DNA of 64,000 nucleotides from Lagopus muta (GCF_023343835.1 NC_064435.1:80858134-80922133); one strand, 5' to 3'; positions 1-13,708 are shown, numbered from the stretch's first letter. Numbers and translations are program-made. Notes: generated by a model not told the origin, from the letters alone.

Positions 1-1223
1 ATCTGCAACTCGGTTCTCCTCTGAAATCTTTTCTCTGTGGGAGTAGTGAGATGAACCAGAAAACTAGCTTTGCTCCTGAAAGTGCCAGATGGGAATTTCA
101 GAGAAAGCTTGCCATACGCAGTGAGCCATACAGAACAACTTTTCCTGTGAGGTCCCAGAAACTACCAGTAGGAAAAAAAGACTGTAGAGAAGTGTAGTCA
201 TAATCTTTTCCAGGCAAAATTGGCCTCGCTTCAGGTATCACTGAGTATTCACTCCCTAGCATCCTTAAAATACTCTTAGGAATGACCAAGGATCAGACAC
301 ATACAAAGATATCCAAGCATTTTACCAAAACTGGTGTGATACGTGGAAGAAAGCACAGAATGGTATAAAGATGACCTCAAATTTGTTGCAGTTGTAAAAT
401 ATCCAAAACTATTCAATTTGTCTTCTGCAACAGACTTCCACTGAACAGCATTGAGCACCTTCCAGCCTCTCTGTGCTCAGTCAAATGCAAGAACAATCTT
501 TTGTTCCCATGAGTACAGTAAGATAATCGTAACAAACATGGGAAAGTGCTGTCCTACTGGAGTGACTCAGATATCATACAACAAAGATTTTGTTCCCAAC
601 TACTTATGTGCACTTTAAAAAGAGGGGGTGGGTAAAGGGGGAGAGGGACTCCCGTAGGTTGCAGAGCAAGTGGTAACATTTAGGAGCTTTCTGGAATTAA
701 TAACCTAATCTTGGCCTTTCAACTCCAGAGAACACATACAAAGACTTTTATCATCTTTGTTACCTACTGCCTCTCACTTGCAGAGGATGTGGGTGATGTG
801 GGCTACCAGAAAATGTTGATAAAATATGTTCCTTTTGCTTGAATATGTTCCTTTAGCTTGAGGGCACATTTCACAGCTTAACTAACTGTTCATTAATAAT
901 TTCATACCAATCTTGCACTGTTGTCTCTGAGCCAACCTTCCTTCAGGGACAATAAGTCACTAAAAGCTAAGGCTGGTACAATGGATATGGTTGATGGGTT
1001 TTACTAAATATTTTGTTTCAATGTAAATTACTAATATTTTATTGAGGTTTCATCCCATGCTTTACTCCTCCAAATAATTCTAAAATTCCTTTAACCACAA
1101 ATAAGTTTCTTAATAGATAAGTCTTTTAACTTTTGTCCTCTTTTCTCAATACAGAGCTATTTTAAACCAGAGCTGGTCATGTTTCAAGAAAGCCAAACTT
1201 TATACTTATCAGCAAACCTTAAA
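1..1223. other. non-coding sequence, no gene recognised
   Basis: AT-rich unique sequence. Only short chance reading frames are present and none shows a recognisable domain or a splice-bordered exon. A short G-rich tract lies near 624-652. Nothing else seen. Confidence 0.6.
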
Positions 1224-1803
1224 CACAGAATCACAGAATGGCCAGGCTTCGAAGGGATCTCAAGAATCATGAGTCTCCAACCCCCCTGCCATATGCAGGG
1301 CCACCAACCTCCCCATTTAATACCAGACCAGGCTGCCCAGGGCCCCATCCAACCTGGCTTTGAACACCTCTAGGGATGAGGCATCCACAACCTCTCTGGG
1401 CAGCTGTTCCAGCACCTCACCACTCTCATAGTAAAGAATTTCCCCCTGACATCCAACCTAAATCTTCCCTCCTTCAATTTAAAACCATTTCCCCTTGTCC
1501 TGCTGTTATCTACCCCCTCCTATTTGTAGGCTACCTTTAGGTACTGAAATGCTGCACTGAGGTCACCCCGCAGCCTTCTTTTCTCCAGGCTGAACAAGCC
1601 CAGCTCCCTCAGCCCGTCCTCATAGCAGAGGTGCTCCAGTCCCCTGATCATCTTTGTGGCTCTCGTCTGGACCCTCTCCAACAGCTCCCTGTCTTTCTTG
1701 TACTGGGGGCTCCAGACCTGGACACAGTACTCCAGGTCGGGCCTCACAAGAGCAGGTAGAGAGGGACAATCACCTCCCTGTCCCTGCTGGCCACCCCAAC
1801 ACA
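1224..1803 (-). mobile_element. CR1 LINE fragment, 5'-truncated, antisense
   Basis: Read on the minus strand this is the 3' part of a CR1 retrotransposon. It begins with the antisense of the CR1 3' tail (two copies of an 8-base cacagaat-type unit), then the 3' UTR, then the reverse-transcriptase C-terminus. The minus-strand frame contains the CR1 signature [18 protein letters not shown] followed by the [17 protein letters not shown] motif. The homology stops near 1803. The fragment carries frame breaks, so it is dead. Confidence 0.92.
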
Positions 1804-4800
1804 TTGTTTTACCAGGAAATACCTCCTTCATCATGTAAAGCTCTTCTACATTAAGAAGAAGGTACATTTGGTGCAGGCACCATGATGTAGCAATTCATAT
1901 TTCTGAAGCAAAACACTGGCTTCGGTACTTCCTTGGAAATTAACTGCAAAATTGCAAAACACCTGGTCAATCGTTTGCCTGCTGGAAGAGCCGAACTAGC
2001 ATCCTACTGTCCCAACCATATGGTCCTTGTGAGTATTTTTGGATAATATAGAAACAGTAAAGTTAGAGAAATATGGCTTCATTCAGTTTCTGAAGAATTA
2101 AAGGAGAGGTATGCATAAGGTCTGGAAAGTATAGGTAGAATAGGCAAATGGCCACATTCTGTCCAGGAAAGTGAGCTGGACAATACTGAAGTAGTGAAGT
2201 AGGTATACTCAGGGAGGCAGAAATCATCAGGGAAATAGTTGTGTTCATCATTCTTCTGTTGCCTCAGGAATCTCTGAATCTTTCCTAAAATCCACTATAT
2301 CCCATCTCCCAATTCTTCTGTCTTTTCTACTTCTATCCAGCCTTGATATCTTTGGGTATGCACTGGCACCGGGCTGGTTCTGGCCAACATACTGCCTTAG
2401 AAGTCACGAGCACAGTGATACTGCTCGCATGGGAAACATTCTGAGTCACCAGCAAGGGAAGAGTTTTCTGCACAGTCAAGGAAATGAAACAAGGGCCGAT
2501 TGTGGGATACAGATACAAAGAAACTAAAGAAAGAAGCTTAAACAGCTCCTGGAGAAAGGGAGGCCCACAGGCTAGGTAGTACTTTCATCACTCATAATAT
2601 AGTTTCATTATGTATGTGGTTCCTTTGCTTTCTCTCATAACTTCCTTTTCAAAAGCTTGTGTAATACACATGCAAAGATACACGTTACTGGGAATAGCCT
2701 CTACATACCTATCAGACTCCTCAGTATCCCTCTAAATCTCTCCATGCAGACTCCACTTTTGTTGTGCACTTCGTAAGTGAGCTCAAGGTGTCTTCTCTTT
2801 CAGCTCCTTCAGCATAACCCCCAGCCTGGTGAGTTTAAAGAAAATCAAATGATGTAACAGAACATAGATACTGCTAGAGCAGCCCATCAGAAGAAGGAAG
2901 GAAGCACAGGACTTTTAAACAACTTCTCCTTTTTCACAAGATCTTCCCATGAGGGCTTTCACAGGTCAGCACTGTCAAGTGTGCAGCTGCATCAGGCAGC
3001 AGTCTCACACGATCCATTCACAACAGACCCTTTTCAAACTCATGGATTCAGTGTTAATTTGGGTACCTTGGAAAGCTTGTTGCTGAGGGCTTATAACCTG
3101 TTTTGTTTGTTTGTTTTAGTGTTTACATGGAAAAGATATTATACAACAGAGCTGAGCTCAACCCCTCAGCAGAAGATCCTTCATGAATGCAGTGACTGAC
3201 AGGTTGTGAATTGGTTTGGTTTAGTGCGCGTTATAATGCACACTACTACCAAGAGACTTAAGAATATTTATCAGGAATATTAAATTGGGATGGCCCATGG
3301 ATCAAACTCTACTGCATCAGAGATTGGCCAAGTACCTCATCTGAGGTTCTGTTGCTACATTAATAATAGATTTACCAATATTGGAGGTTTAAACCCCCCA
3401 AAAGATCAGCTCATCCCTCCACCTTTCAAATTAGAAAGATGAGAATACAGATGTGAGAACTTTTCTGAACAGGTCTTCATTTCCAAGAAAGAGTTTTGGA
3501 ACACAAACACTAAAACACATAACTTAATTAAATATACCCTCATTAAAAACTGGAATAAAAGCTTTTGGCTCCTCTTTTATAGAGGAAATATCTATGACTG
3601 CAGCTATACTTTTGTAACTGTGTACATCATTGCACAGCTATTTTAATTAATGCTAATCTAGAATCTCTTTAAGTGGAGTGTCCTTTCCAACATAGAATAA
3701 ACTGCCACAAAAAAAATGAAGGCAATGTTTGCAACAGAAACAACATCTGAACTATGTATATTGATTTCATAAACACAGGCTGTTAACTCTGAAAAGCTGA
3801 AGTTTCATTAGATAACTCGCTTGCATGCTTGAACCTTATACCTGACTGATGTCAAGAGTAAGTAGATTCATGTCCAAGTGAGGGCTAGTCCTTCTGTTGA
3901 CAGAACAGTGATTTACTATCAACGGTTAAGATTTTACATCCAACACTTACAGTCTTGGTTTCATTCAATTTACTTGGTTTTCATTCTTTGTCTTACTGAA
4001 GACCTTGTCTCGGTTTTCATACCTCCAGCTGTGCTTCTCCTAGTTCTGTACTACCTCAGAAGGTACAGGAGGTCTCTAGTTGGAAAAATCAAGTACACAG
4101 GGGAATGAAGTTTCACTTTATTCTTTCACATTTGCATTATATCACCTACATACAATCATCTCTTTCCATACACCCACATTCTTTGTTCAAGAACCAAAAT
4201 TGTTAATAAAATTTGGCATATGAAACTGTACAATCCTGGGACCTGGGGACAAACAAAATTAGTCTTGCAAGCCCAGACACAAATTTCACATCTCTACCTT
4301 TGGCTCCCCACAAGTCTTTCAAGCTCATGGGGAAGCCAGAGGAAATCTCTCTCAGTAACGTATCTCACACTCATTCAGCATCACTGCAACAGTCACAGTT
4401 TCTACTAGATGCTTTGCTTCTGACTCTGAGCCACCTCCCTCTGTATGCAACATGCCTATCTTCTCCCTCACACAGTGGGGTTACATGTACTGTGCAATAG
4501 AGCTTCAAGCTGAACTGTGTTCTTGCACGATGGTTGCTCAAGAGCTCTGCTGTTGGCAAGGAAAAAGTGAAGCACATTTGACTTTTGATGAGACCACTAC
4601 CATTTCCTTCTCATCACATCCCCACCTCAAGAAGAGTTCTCAGCAGAGTTCAGAGGAAGGTGAGCAGTGGGTGACACAGACTGATGATGATGACACCATC
4701 AATAAATTAGTCAAAAAGGTGGATAACCAGACAGATCTTGGAAGACACAGACAAACATGTATTCCCATTCCTGTTTCAAACAGTATAATTGTTATTTTCT

Positions 4801-5763
4801 TAAGGTTTTATATGAACCCTAGGATGTAAATATAAGAGGGCAGCTTTCCAATATACAGCTACATTGTGGAAGTGAGAAAGGAAATAATCGGTGCTATGGG
4901 ATACCAGAACTACGAAGAGGTGGTTCCTCTCTAGACACCTTCCGATATAGTGAAAGAATGACTTCAGGTTTCATACTGCTCTAGGATTACAAGTCAAGAG
5001 AAGAAGTTGGATATGGTAATCAAAATGAAATTGAAATGTTTTTTCAAAAAATGATATTCTCCAAAAGCAAAGTCATAAAGAGAGGACTCAGGTATTCACA
5101 TGTCAAACATCAACCTGCACCAGAAACCATAAGAACAGCTTTACAAGTGCCACTTGCCACGAGCACACACACAAAGAAATGAGTCACTACATCACAAGGG
5201 ACGAAACCGTAAGAATTACCAAACACTGCTCATTATACTCACACAGCCTTCAAAAGTCACACTCCAGCACACACGAAGTCAGTAAAAAAGCTGGCCTCTT
5301 TCCAGCGTGCATGAAAATGCTTTTACTTCAGAAAATATAGGTGAGATTGGCTTGACTAAATGTCTGTGCAGTGTAACTACTGTCACCCATAGTGTTATGC
5401 AAACAGTTCACTATTTGTCCTATGATTTCTGTTAGCACAGTGCCTAAGGGATTCCAAGTGTGACTCCCACTGTGTTAGGTACTGAATATTATGCAGTTCT
5501 GCCTGCCTGTACTACTGAAAATATAGTAGTAAGTCCTGTTGTGCAATATAGATGCTTGAAGGAGAGCAGTGTTGATGCATTTTGGTCAAGGGTTTTGGTA
5601 TGCAAACAAAAATAAAAGGAAGAAATTGGTTTCTGTTAAACCCAGGCTAAATTTTCCAGCTCAACCCCTGCCATACAACTACTTGAGCAGATGACCAGTA
5701 ATCCACAGAGGTTTCTGCTACTTTATTATTTTTAACTCAACTCTATGATGCATTTACATAGGT

Positions 5764-5788
5764 CAGGAACATGTCGTGCATGTTCCTG
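5764..5788. repeat. perfect 10-bp inverted repeat, 5-bp spacer
   Basis: Arms caggaacatg and catgttcctg are exact reverse complements separated by tcgtg. It resembles a paired-half-site binding site for a dimeric factor. No gene lies close to it. Confidence 0.8.
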
Positions 5789-5852
5789 TTCCCATTTCTC
5801 TCATCTTTCCAATCATCAATCATCTTTATTTTTTAGATCCTTTCCTACAGTT

Positions 5853-5879
5853 TAAAAAATAAAAAATAAAAAATAAAAC
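5853..5879 (+). repeat. (AAAAAT)n microsatellite
   Basis: Four to five tandem copies of an AAAAAT-like unit follow a short T-rich stretch. Simple repeat. Confidence 0.8.
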
Positions 5880-8337
5880 ATCTCTGGTTAAAAGTTGAGC
5901 ATTTTGTTTGGCAGTAACATCAACGTCAATGGGTCTCTAAGAAACTCACCGTAACAGAGACTGTGTGATTCTGTAGCAATCCCCCTTCTCAACATAGGTA
6001 CCCAAAAACGAGGTACATTAATTCAAGTTAAGTGAATGAACACTCAAACTAAGGGTCTGTGCAACTTCCCCCTTTCAGAACAGATTGCCAGTGGCAGAGA
6101 TGAAGTTTTCTTGTTTCCCAGTCCTCTGCTTGTTTCCTTGACTATTCTGCAGCTAAACTAAAAATACTTTTTATATTGCATCCAACAACAGTAATGCACA
6201 CATTTCAAAGTAAAACTTCCATAGCAGTATTTCGGGAGGTAAAGACAGAAAAAGAAAGGAAAAGAAAAAAAAAAAAAACAACCCACCAACAACAACAAAA
6301 AAAGAGCAATCAACATACATTGCTAGGATATTTTGCCATACAGTATAACTGCAGTTAGGACTTCTGGAAGTTTCGATTACTACAACCTGACAGAAGAAAA
6401 GACAACCATGATCCTTCTATCCAAAAATCTACTAAGATTTTTTTTTTCAGTGTTTGAGTTTGCAGGGAAAGAAGGAAGATGGTGAGAAAGGGTGAAGAAG
6501 GAGAGGAGAGGAGGAACTCTCTTTCAGTTTTCCACCTTGGGTTTCACTGTTAGCTATTTGTACAGCAGACACTATCCTGCACTTGGGGTCGAGCCCCTGA
6601 ACCACAACAATTAATACCAGAACACATTATTTGAGCTCGTAAGGTAGTGTGACGCAGGATGCTAAATGATGATAGGCCACAGAAAAGGTCAAAAAACCCA
6701 ATGGGGGCAAGCAGTGCACGTGTTGAGTACTGTGAGAGCTATGCTGAGTAGCTGCACGGACAACTGAGTTTGGGGGATTTCTCAGTTCTGCTCATTGCCC
6801 TCAGAGTTTGCAATGCTGCAAGTAGCAAAGAAAAAAATGGGGGAGGGGATGGGAGAAAGGCTGTGCAGATGTATGGTGAGGAAGTAATTCTAAAATGTGG
6901 CAGTGCTGTTGCAGCAGTGGTGGATCTGCACTGCTGGTTACAGTGCTTCAGCAAGTATATTTTGTGCTTGAGTCTTTCATGTAGGAGGTCTGGGCACAAG
7001 TGGGGATACCCCGAATCAATGCTGAAAAAAAAAAGGGTCAAATCACACATGTATCTATATGACTAATTCCAGTTAGTACTGGGGATCTCTCTGAACCATA
7101 TACTAAGTTTATACAACTGTCATACAGAGCAAGTGGAAATGCAATCTAAAGTAATGGGGCACACTGAGGTGATTTTAGTCCACATTATTGCAACAGACCT
7201 AATCACTTTAACGATGCATTGCTCAAACCAGAACTCTGAAAGCACATGCTAAACACTAAGCACATGTAAATCATTTAATTAACAACTTACAGGAATACGT
7301 AATTTCATATCACCTTAATTCATGACAGACCGTCATTTGCCAAAATCTACTGAATTCCTTGGTTCCCAAGACTATCATACTCCACCTTACAAGGCGGCTT
7401 ACCAAGTCATGTTCTGCACTGATACTGCAGGAATATCTCCTTCTGTGGCAAGCTCCTTCTCCTTCCCATGCGTGTGGAGGAGGCACGTACAGGCAGTGGT
7501 TACATTTGTTAAAACTACCCTTTCACACCTCTGGTGAGTGCCATCCTGAGTAGGCAGGGAGTGCCCGTCAGATACTGTAAAACCCCAGCCCTGAAAAGGC
7601 TTACGTTGTATACTCGGTGTTTTAAAAGCTTTTAGATTTATCTGAATCAAAATTGAAAGCACTACAGCCCAGGTGCGCTTAGGAGCTGACCTGTGGGGAC
7701 TGAGAGGTTGAGATCCAAGCTGCTGTTCTTCTCTCACCAAAAACCAGCTGTCCCTGGGGATGGTCTTGCCCAGCTGCAGCTAGAATCAGGACAGCTCAAA
7801 GAGAACAGCTGAAACAAATATCCAGGCAAAGATGCCTTGAGGCAGAGGGCGACATAAAGGCAATGTTCCTGCATTTAGGCAATAATGAAAACAACAGTAG
7901 CTAATACCAGGAATAGGTCTTCAGCTATCTCCTTCCTCTAACATTCTGGTACACCCTCAGGGAACAAATAGCCACGGCCTCCCCATGCCCAGAAGCAGGC
8001 ATCTATCTTTTCCAGAATGCATGGGTACCACTTCTTAATTTTCCTCTGTGTTACAGCCCCATGATTACACTGAACTTCAAGCTGTGCAACCCAGCATTTT
8101 GTCACAAGTTTCACACTTCAGTGCACCTTGGCCCTCAAAATGCATGGTACTACAGCTGAGCAGGAAATTAAGAATGGGGGGAAGGTAAGGCATCTCCCCA
8201 GGCTGAAGTGATTTCAATGTGCAGAATAGAGTTGAGAAACTGGCAGCTCACAAGCAGCAAGACTGTAGCCTGATGGTTTATGTCTGTTACTGCAATGAGG
8301 AGAAATCTGGACCACTGCTATCTCTCCAGGCATCATC

Positions 8338-8625
8338 TTCTGCATTTACATTACACAATCATTACCTAAAATTGTCCTGGGAAAATTCTAAGTCAGAAAG
8401 TTTGGACCAGATGTATTTAAACATTACACATTAGACAGGAGAACAGTTTACAGGGCAGAAATCTTGAGCATAGGCAGATGGGAGATGGCTATACGTTCTG
8501 CTGAATCACTCCCTCAGTCTCTAAGTACCAGTTTTCCTATAAAGAGAACATATGCTATCATTAATGTATATAATTATTACTACATTGTTCTTGTTTGTTA
8601 CCAATACTATAGCAATAATATCTGC
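8338..8625 (+). repeat. inverted duplicate segment, arm 1
   Basis: About 148 bases starting at 8341 match the reverse complement of 11818-11967 with only about 8 differences by eye (near 95 percent). Beyond about 8487 the match continues at clearly lower identity to about 8620, against the reverse complement of about 11700-11818. No coding frame is shared. The partner copy ends exactly against a CR1 3' tail. Confidence 0.85.
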
Positions 8626-9159
8626 TCAATGCATAAAGTGCTGTATGTTAGGCGAAGCTCACATTATATAGATATTTTTCTGGTATAAAAATAGCCCAAG
8701 AAGGGTTGGTTGTGGTAACAAAATAGCTGCTCAACAGAATTGCACAGAAATGAAGCAATGAAAATGGGTCCTGACATACATTTGAAAGATGCCACACTTG
8801 GCATCAGCATACACATGCATTTTGTATCTACAGATGCAAGAAAGACTTTGACTCACTATTTTACTGATCTGTCGAGAAAGAAGGTTGGTACATGGATCTA
8901 CTGTTCACTATATTTCAGTGACTTAATGCTTTCAGAAGTGTGTTCTCAGCTCTCCAGCACCCTCTTCTGGGCTTTGGCTAGGTAAGCACTATACTCCCTT
9001 TTCTAATGTTCACCACAGGCCAAAATAATGTTGGAACGCTAAAGATTATGAATTGTTTCTTTACTCCTGTTGAAGCTTTAGAGATTATTTGTGTGCATAA
9101 ATTCATAGGAGCCTACCCCCAGAATTATGTCTTCTGTATAATAATCTGACTCAGATTCA
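8626..9159. other. non-coding sequence, nothing recognised
   Basis: Short frames only. No repeat family or exon signature was recognised. Confidence 0.5.
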
Positions 9160-9790
9160 ACTTGTCAACCAGAACATCCAGTTCCCTTTTCATGGGGCTG
9201 CTCTCCAGCCTCTCTTCCCCTAATCTGTACAGACATCCAGGGTTGCCCCTACCCAGGTGCTGAATCTGGCACCTGCTCTTGATGAACTTCATGTGTTTGG
9301 TGATTTCCCAGACCTCTTATTTGTCAAAATCTCTTTGTGAGGTCCCTCTACCCTCAAGGGAGTCAAAAGCTGCTCCCAGTCTAGAGTCATTTGCAAATTT
9401 ACTTACACCTTCACATCCTTTATCCAAGACACATCCAAGACAAGATGAAGACATTAAAGAGAACTCACCCTAAAAAGGAGCCCACTCATTAGTGACCGGC
9501 TGCCAGCCTGATGTAAGCCCATTTATTAGAACCCTTTGATCCCAACCTGTCAGTCAATAATTTAACCTTCATATTATGTTATTGTCCAGCTTTATGCTGG
9601 ATATTTTGTCCATAAGGGTATTGTAAGGAACAGTATTGAAAGCACTGCTGAAATCCAAAAAGATTACTTCAATTGGCTTCCTTTGGTCAACCAGGTGGGT
9701 AACCTTGCCATAAACAGAGATTAAGTTAATTAAACAGGACTTTCCCCACATGAGCTTGTATTGGCTGTGACCAGCAACTACGTTGTGTTT
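9160..9790 (-). mobile_element. old CR1-type LINE fragment, antisense
   Basis: The minus-strand frame at 9569-9751 contains the reverse-transcriptase core EVIFLDFSSAFNTVPYNTL, the CR1 version of the (L/D)DFSKAFDTV motif. The flanking part (9160-9560) resembles the usual CR1 internal sequence read in antisense. It is strongly diverged and frame-broken. The start near 9160 is approximate. Confidence 0.8.
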
Positions 9791-10639
9791 TCATTTGTTT
9801 TTCAATAATCCTTGAGCTCAACCTTGTCACAGAAGGACAGTTTTGCTACTTACAAATAAGTAATCTGTCCTGCACTTTTTGATTCAGAAGTCTGGCCTGA
9901 AATACTCATTTGAACACAGACTGAAATGTCAAATCTGACCACTTCAATCTTCGTGTACAGAAGACAGCAGATCTAGGATTTGCCTTTGTATCTGAATAAT
10001 GAGAATATTTGCCAAGGCAGAGGCAGTATGTCTTTGCCTCACTTGTGATTGAAAGGCAACGGTGTGAACGCACTGTCTCTCAATTTCTTGCAGTTGCTCA
10101 TGGAAATGCAGATTAGGATGAACATTAAAGAGTATCTAAGGAGTTTACATTTCAGGGAAAGGCACTGGTGCAAATGACTTGAACTAGAAGCAGCAATGCA
10201 TTAGCTGTGATACTAAAAACATGAATACATGTGAGCACGGTTTTCTGAGAAGGTACCTTTAAGTCTGCAGATACCCTATATTTCCACCTGTTTCATTTTG
10301 AATACTAACTCCACACAGAGTTTTAATGATTTGTTTTCATCGGAGGAGAATGAGACAAAGGAGTAAATTTTTCAGAGTAATAATTCTTCCTTTAGATGAA
10401 AAAACAAGCAATCAAACAAATGAACTTGGAAGGCTTGTTTTTGTAGATACTGCACTTCAAATTTATTTCCTACCTCAGATGTGAGGCTTATATTTTTTTA
10501 TTATGGAGAAAAGGCCATACATCAAGCTAACACTCTGTTTGCATATTCAAGTTAATGCTTTTCTAAATTACAAAAATGAGGCCAAAATTGAGACTAGTTG
10601 TTGGATGAAGCCTGTTATAGCAGAGGATGAACACATAAT
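9791..10639. other. non-coding sequence, nothing recognised
   Basis: No reading frame with a motif and no repeat boundary recognised. Confidence 0.5.
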
Positions 10640-11300
10640 TACACAGAACTGCTAAATTGCACTTTGGTATCAGCAGATACAAAAGGTGCTTTGAATAGAG
10701 ACATTGACAAATTAGCAGACTGGGAAACCACCAGCCACATGAAGATTAACAAGAGCAGGTGCCAGTTTCTGCACCTGGTGCGAGGCAGCTTTGGATATCT
10801 GTACAGACTGGGGGACAAGAAGCTGCAGAGCAGCCCCATGGAAAGGATCTGGGGGTTCTGGCTGATGACAAACTGAATCTCAGACAGCAGTGCCCTGTCA
10901 GACCAAAGGTCCAAACATACACTGTGTGCATCAGGCCCAAACCAAGGAAGGGGCTGCCCACTGTGCTGTGCTGTGCACCTCCAGCACTAGGTGCAGGTTT
11001 AAGTGCCATCATATGAGAAGGACATAAAACAGCAACAGGAGCCGAGGGAACATCATGAGGCTGCATCATGGGAGGGTCAGGTGTGGGTTAGGGAAAGGTT
11101 CTGCACCAGGGGGTGTGGGCATGGAATGGGCTGCCCAGGGCAGTGGGCACGGCCCCAAGCGCTGGAGTTCAAGGAGTATTTAGACAACACTGTCAGACGT
11201 GGAGTTTGGATTTCAGGTGGTTCTCTGTGGAGCCAGGAATTGGACTTGAAGATCCTTATGGGTCCCTTCCAATTCAGCAAATGCTGTAATTCTAAAAAAA
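10640..11300 (+). mobile_element. CR1 LINE fragment, sense
   Basis: Sense-strand CR1. Near 10690-10760 a frame reads like the CR1 DIDKLADWETTSHMKINKSR segment of the reverse transcriptase. Near 11090-11180 comes the 'ggaatgggctgcccag' segment of the CR1 C-terminus. It ends with the CR1 3' end 'gatccttatgggtccctt' and an attenuated tail at 11265-11300. Internal deletions and frameshifts make it inactive. Confidence 0.88.
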
Positions 11301-11699
11301 AAAAAGTTTTAGTGTGCAGTCTCCTACCTAACATCAACATTAACAACCTGGTATTGGAAACAGTGAGCAAGACAGTGCTGAGAATATACTTCCAAATTAA
11401 ATTGCTAAAATACAGTGAGCAATAGATCCGTGTACCAATGTCTTGTCTTCTTTCTCACTGAAGCAGCAAAACAAAAAGGGAGTTAGTCAAAGCCCTCCTT
11501 GTGTTTGGCAGATACAATATGTACGTGTGTGTTCACCCTATGAATGCCATCTTCCAAATGTATTTCAGGACTCATTTTCATTGCTTCATTTTGCTATTAC
11601 ATTACCACAACCAACCCTTCTTGGGCAGCTTTTTTTTTCTATCAGACAAACATCTATATAACCTGAATTTCACCTGTAGCTATAGTTTACTCAGAACAA

Positions 11700-11967
11700 A
11701 CACTGCTGTCATAGTAGTTGGTACAAACCAAAAATAATATAATAATAATAGTTTATATTCTATGCATAGGCAAACTGATACCTTAAGACAGAGGGAGCGA
11801 TTCAGCAGAGTTTGTAGCTACCTCCCATCTGCCTATGCTCAAAGTTTCTGCCCTATAAACTGTTCTCTTGTCTAATGTGTAATGTTTAAATCCATCTGGT
11901 CCAAACTTTCTGACCTAGAATTTTCCCAGGACAATTTTAGGTAATGATTGTGTAATGTAAATGCAGA
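11700..11967 (-). repeat. inverted duplicate segment, arm 2
   Basis: Reverse complement of arm 1 at 8338-8625. The part nearest 11967 is near-identical; the part toward 11700 is more diverged and includes an (AAT)n run near 11733-11752. The near-identical part stops abruptly at about 11967, where a CR1 3' tail begins. Confidence 0.85.
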
Positions 11968-12020
11968 GGACAGAGTTGGACTCAATGACCACAGTGGGCC
12001 CCTTCTAAATCAGGAGATTC
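11968..12020 (+). mobile_element. short CR1 3'-end fragment
   Basis: About 50 bases match the CR1 3' end ('ttggactcaatgacca' then 'ccttctaaatcaggagattc'). The severe 5' truncation is typical of CR1 insertion. It abuts the inverted-duplicate arm. Confidence 0.75.
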
Positions 12021-13708
12021 TTTCATTTTATTAAATTTATGCATTGCATAGATTGGTACTTGCCTAACTGCTCCCCTAATACCTTGGCGAAGACTTGCTA
12101 GGAGAAGTTGCAGTTAAGTTTCAAACTGATAAAGCCTTAAATATATATTTGAAAGCATTCTAAAACATTTGAGCATTATTAAATATTTAACATCACGAGT
12201 TTTAAAAACAAGCTGAATGAGTAATCGGAATTGCTTCCCAGGACACTGTCCTCGTTGATGCTTTGTTTTTCACTTAGAGATACCGTATAATTCTTAACAC
12301 AAGAGGTTACCGTTTTCAATTTCTGTTACTCACTCCCAGACAGAGGCTGAGAAGAAAAACAGGTCACAGTAAGAGGCTGTTAGTTACGTAGTCTTCCTGC
12401 TTCCTTCCTTCCTGTTATTGAAGCCTGTCAAATCTACTGCTTTGAAGAGAGAGACCCATATGAGGTTGACTGTCTCCTTTTCATTGCCTCACAAAATAAC
12501 CACAGGAGTAACAACAGTGTTATTGAGACACATATGATGGCACAGTGCAGAATTTCAGCATTCGCAGCTTTAGAACTACTGTCTCTGGAATGTTCAGTGA
12601 AAACTAATTTTGTAGAGAGTTTCTCCTATGCAGTGATATGTACCATTTTTCCTTACTGCTTATTCTCACTGTGGCAAAGGTTCTTCAACATTTCCTCTGG
12701 AAGAGAACCTGCATTAAAGATAAAAAACTTGCCCTCGATGAAGGCTTCATTTCACTTTAACCACCCTGATAAAAGTGCAAAGCCTTGCACTAAGCACTAG
12801 AGGGCACAACAGATGTCCTTTGGACACATATTTTAAAATTTTAACACACTATTGAAGAGAAATAACCATGTGCACAACAAACTTGCCATTACTCCTCAGA
12901 AAATTATAAGGAAACTAAAATCATTCCTGTGTAGCTATAATCTATTTTATTTACTTTCCAAGGAAGATGACTGTACCTTGCACCCTAGTCCAGCAAATCA
13001 CCTTTGCTCATAGGGCACTAGCAGTGATGGCCTGTCGTTCACTGTCATGACCTGTGCAAGAACGAAGGGGCATCAACTGAAGCTGTTAGGAACCAGATGC
13101 AGAACAGCATCAAAAGGGATCGTTCTTCACACAGAAGGCAAGTCTGTGAAAGTTTTTGCTAAGAACATTGCACATTTAAGGAATTGGCATGGATTCATAA
13201 GGAGATCAGGCAAAGTACTTAACAGAGAGGTAAACTGAAGTTTACCAAACAAACTGCTGTACGTTCAGGTCCAAGGTGAAGATATCTGCAGGCTAAGCAG
13301 TGGGGCAAATATCCTACATGTTTACCCTGCCCTTACTCTTTTGAAGGAAGCTACTTGTGAGCAGAGCTGAAGACAGGATATGAAGTTAAACAGGCCCTTG
13401 GTCTGAATCCCTACTGCCATTGTTATTTTCTTAGGATCTATGTTGTATATTAGAGAGGAGAACAGCCTGTCCCAATCAAAAGCAAGATAAGCTACAAATA
13501 TATATATTTCTTATGAGGTCCAACTCAGTCAATGCTCAGGGATAACTAACAGGGACAGGAGAATTTTATTCTATTTTAATCACTGCTACTTTTTTCATTG
13601 ATAATTAGCAATGAATTCCTTAGAGTGAGAAATACATTTATAGGAAAAAGCAAAAAAACATTCTTTTTTTGCTACAAGAAAAGACTGAAGAGAGATATCA
13701 AATGCAAT
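12021..13708. other. non-coding sequence upstream of NQO2
   Basis: No exon or repeat family recognised. Distal regulatory sequence for NQO2 is possible but nothing specific can be shown. Confidence 0.5.

Larger units (their letters stand above)
1804..8337. other. non-coding sequence, no gene recognised
   Basis: About 6.5 kb without a convincing exon. The longest frames (for example 3878-4108, 4452-4829, 6739-7050 minus and 7399-7740 minus) have no recognisable motif and no flanking splice-site pair that fits. Simple repeats and one perfect inverted repeat are listed separately. Distal exons or regulatory elements of a neighbouring gene cannot be excluded. Confidence 0.55.

Noticed and set aside
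3878-4829. Small frames of 76-125 codons as novel genes
   Set aside because: No motif, no suitable splice or poly(A) context, and ordinary AT-rich composition.
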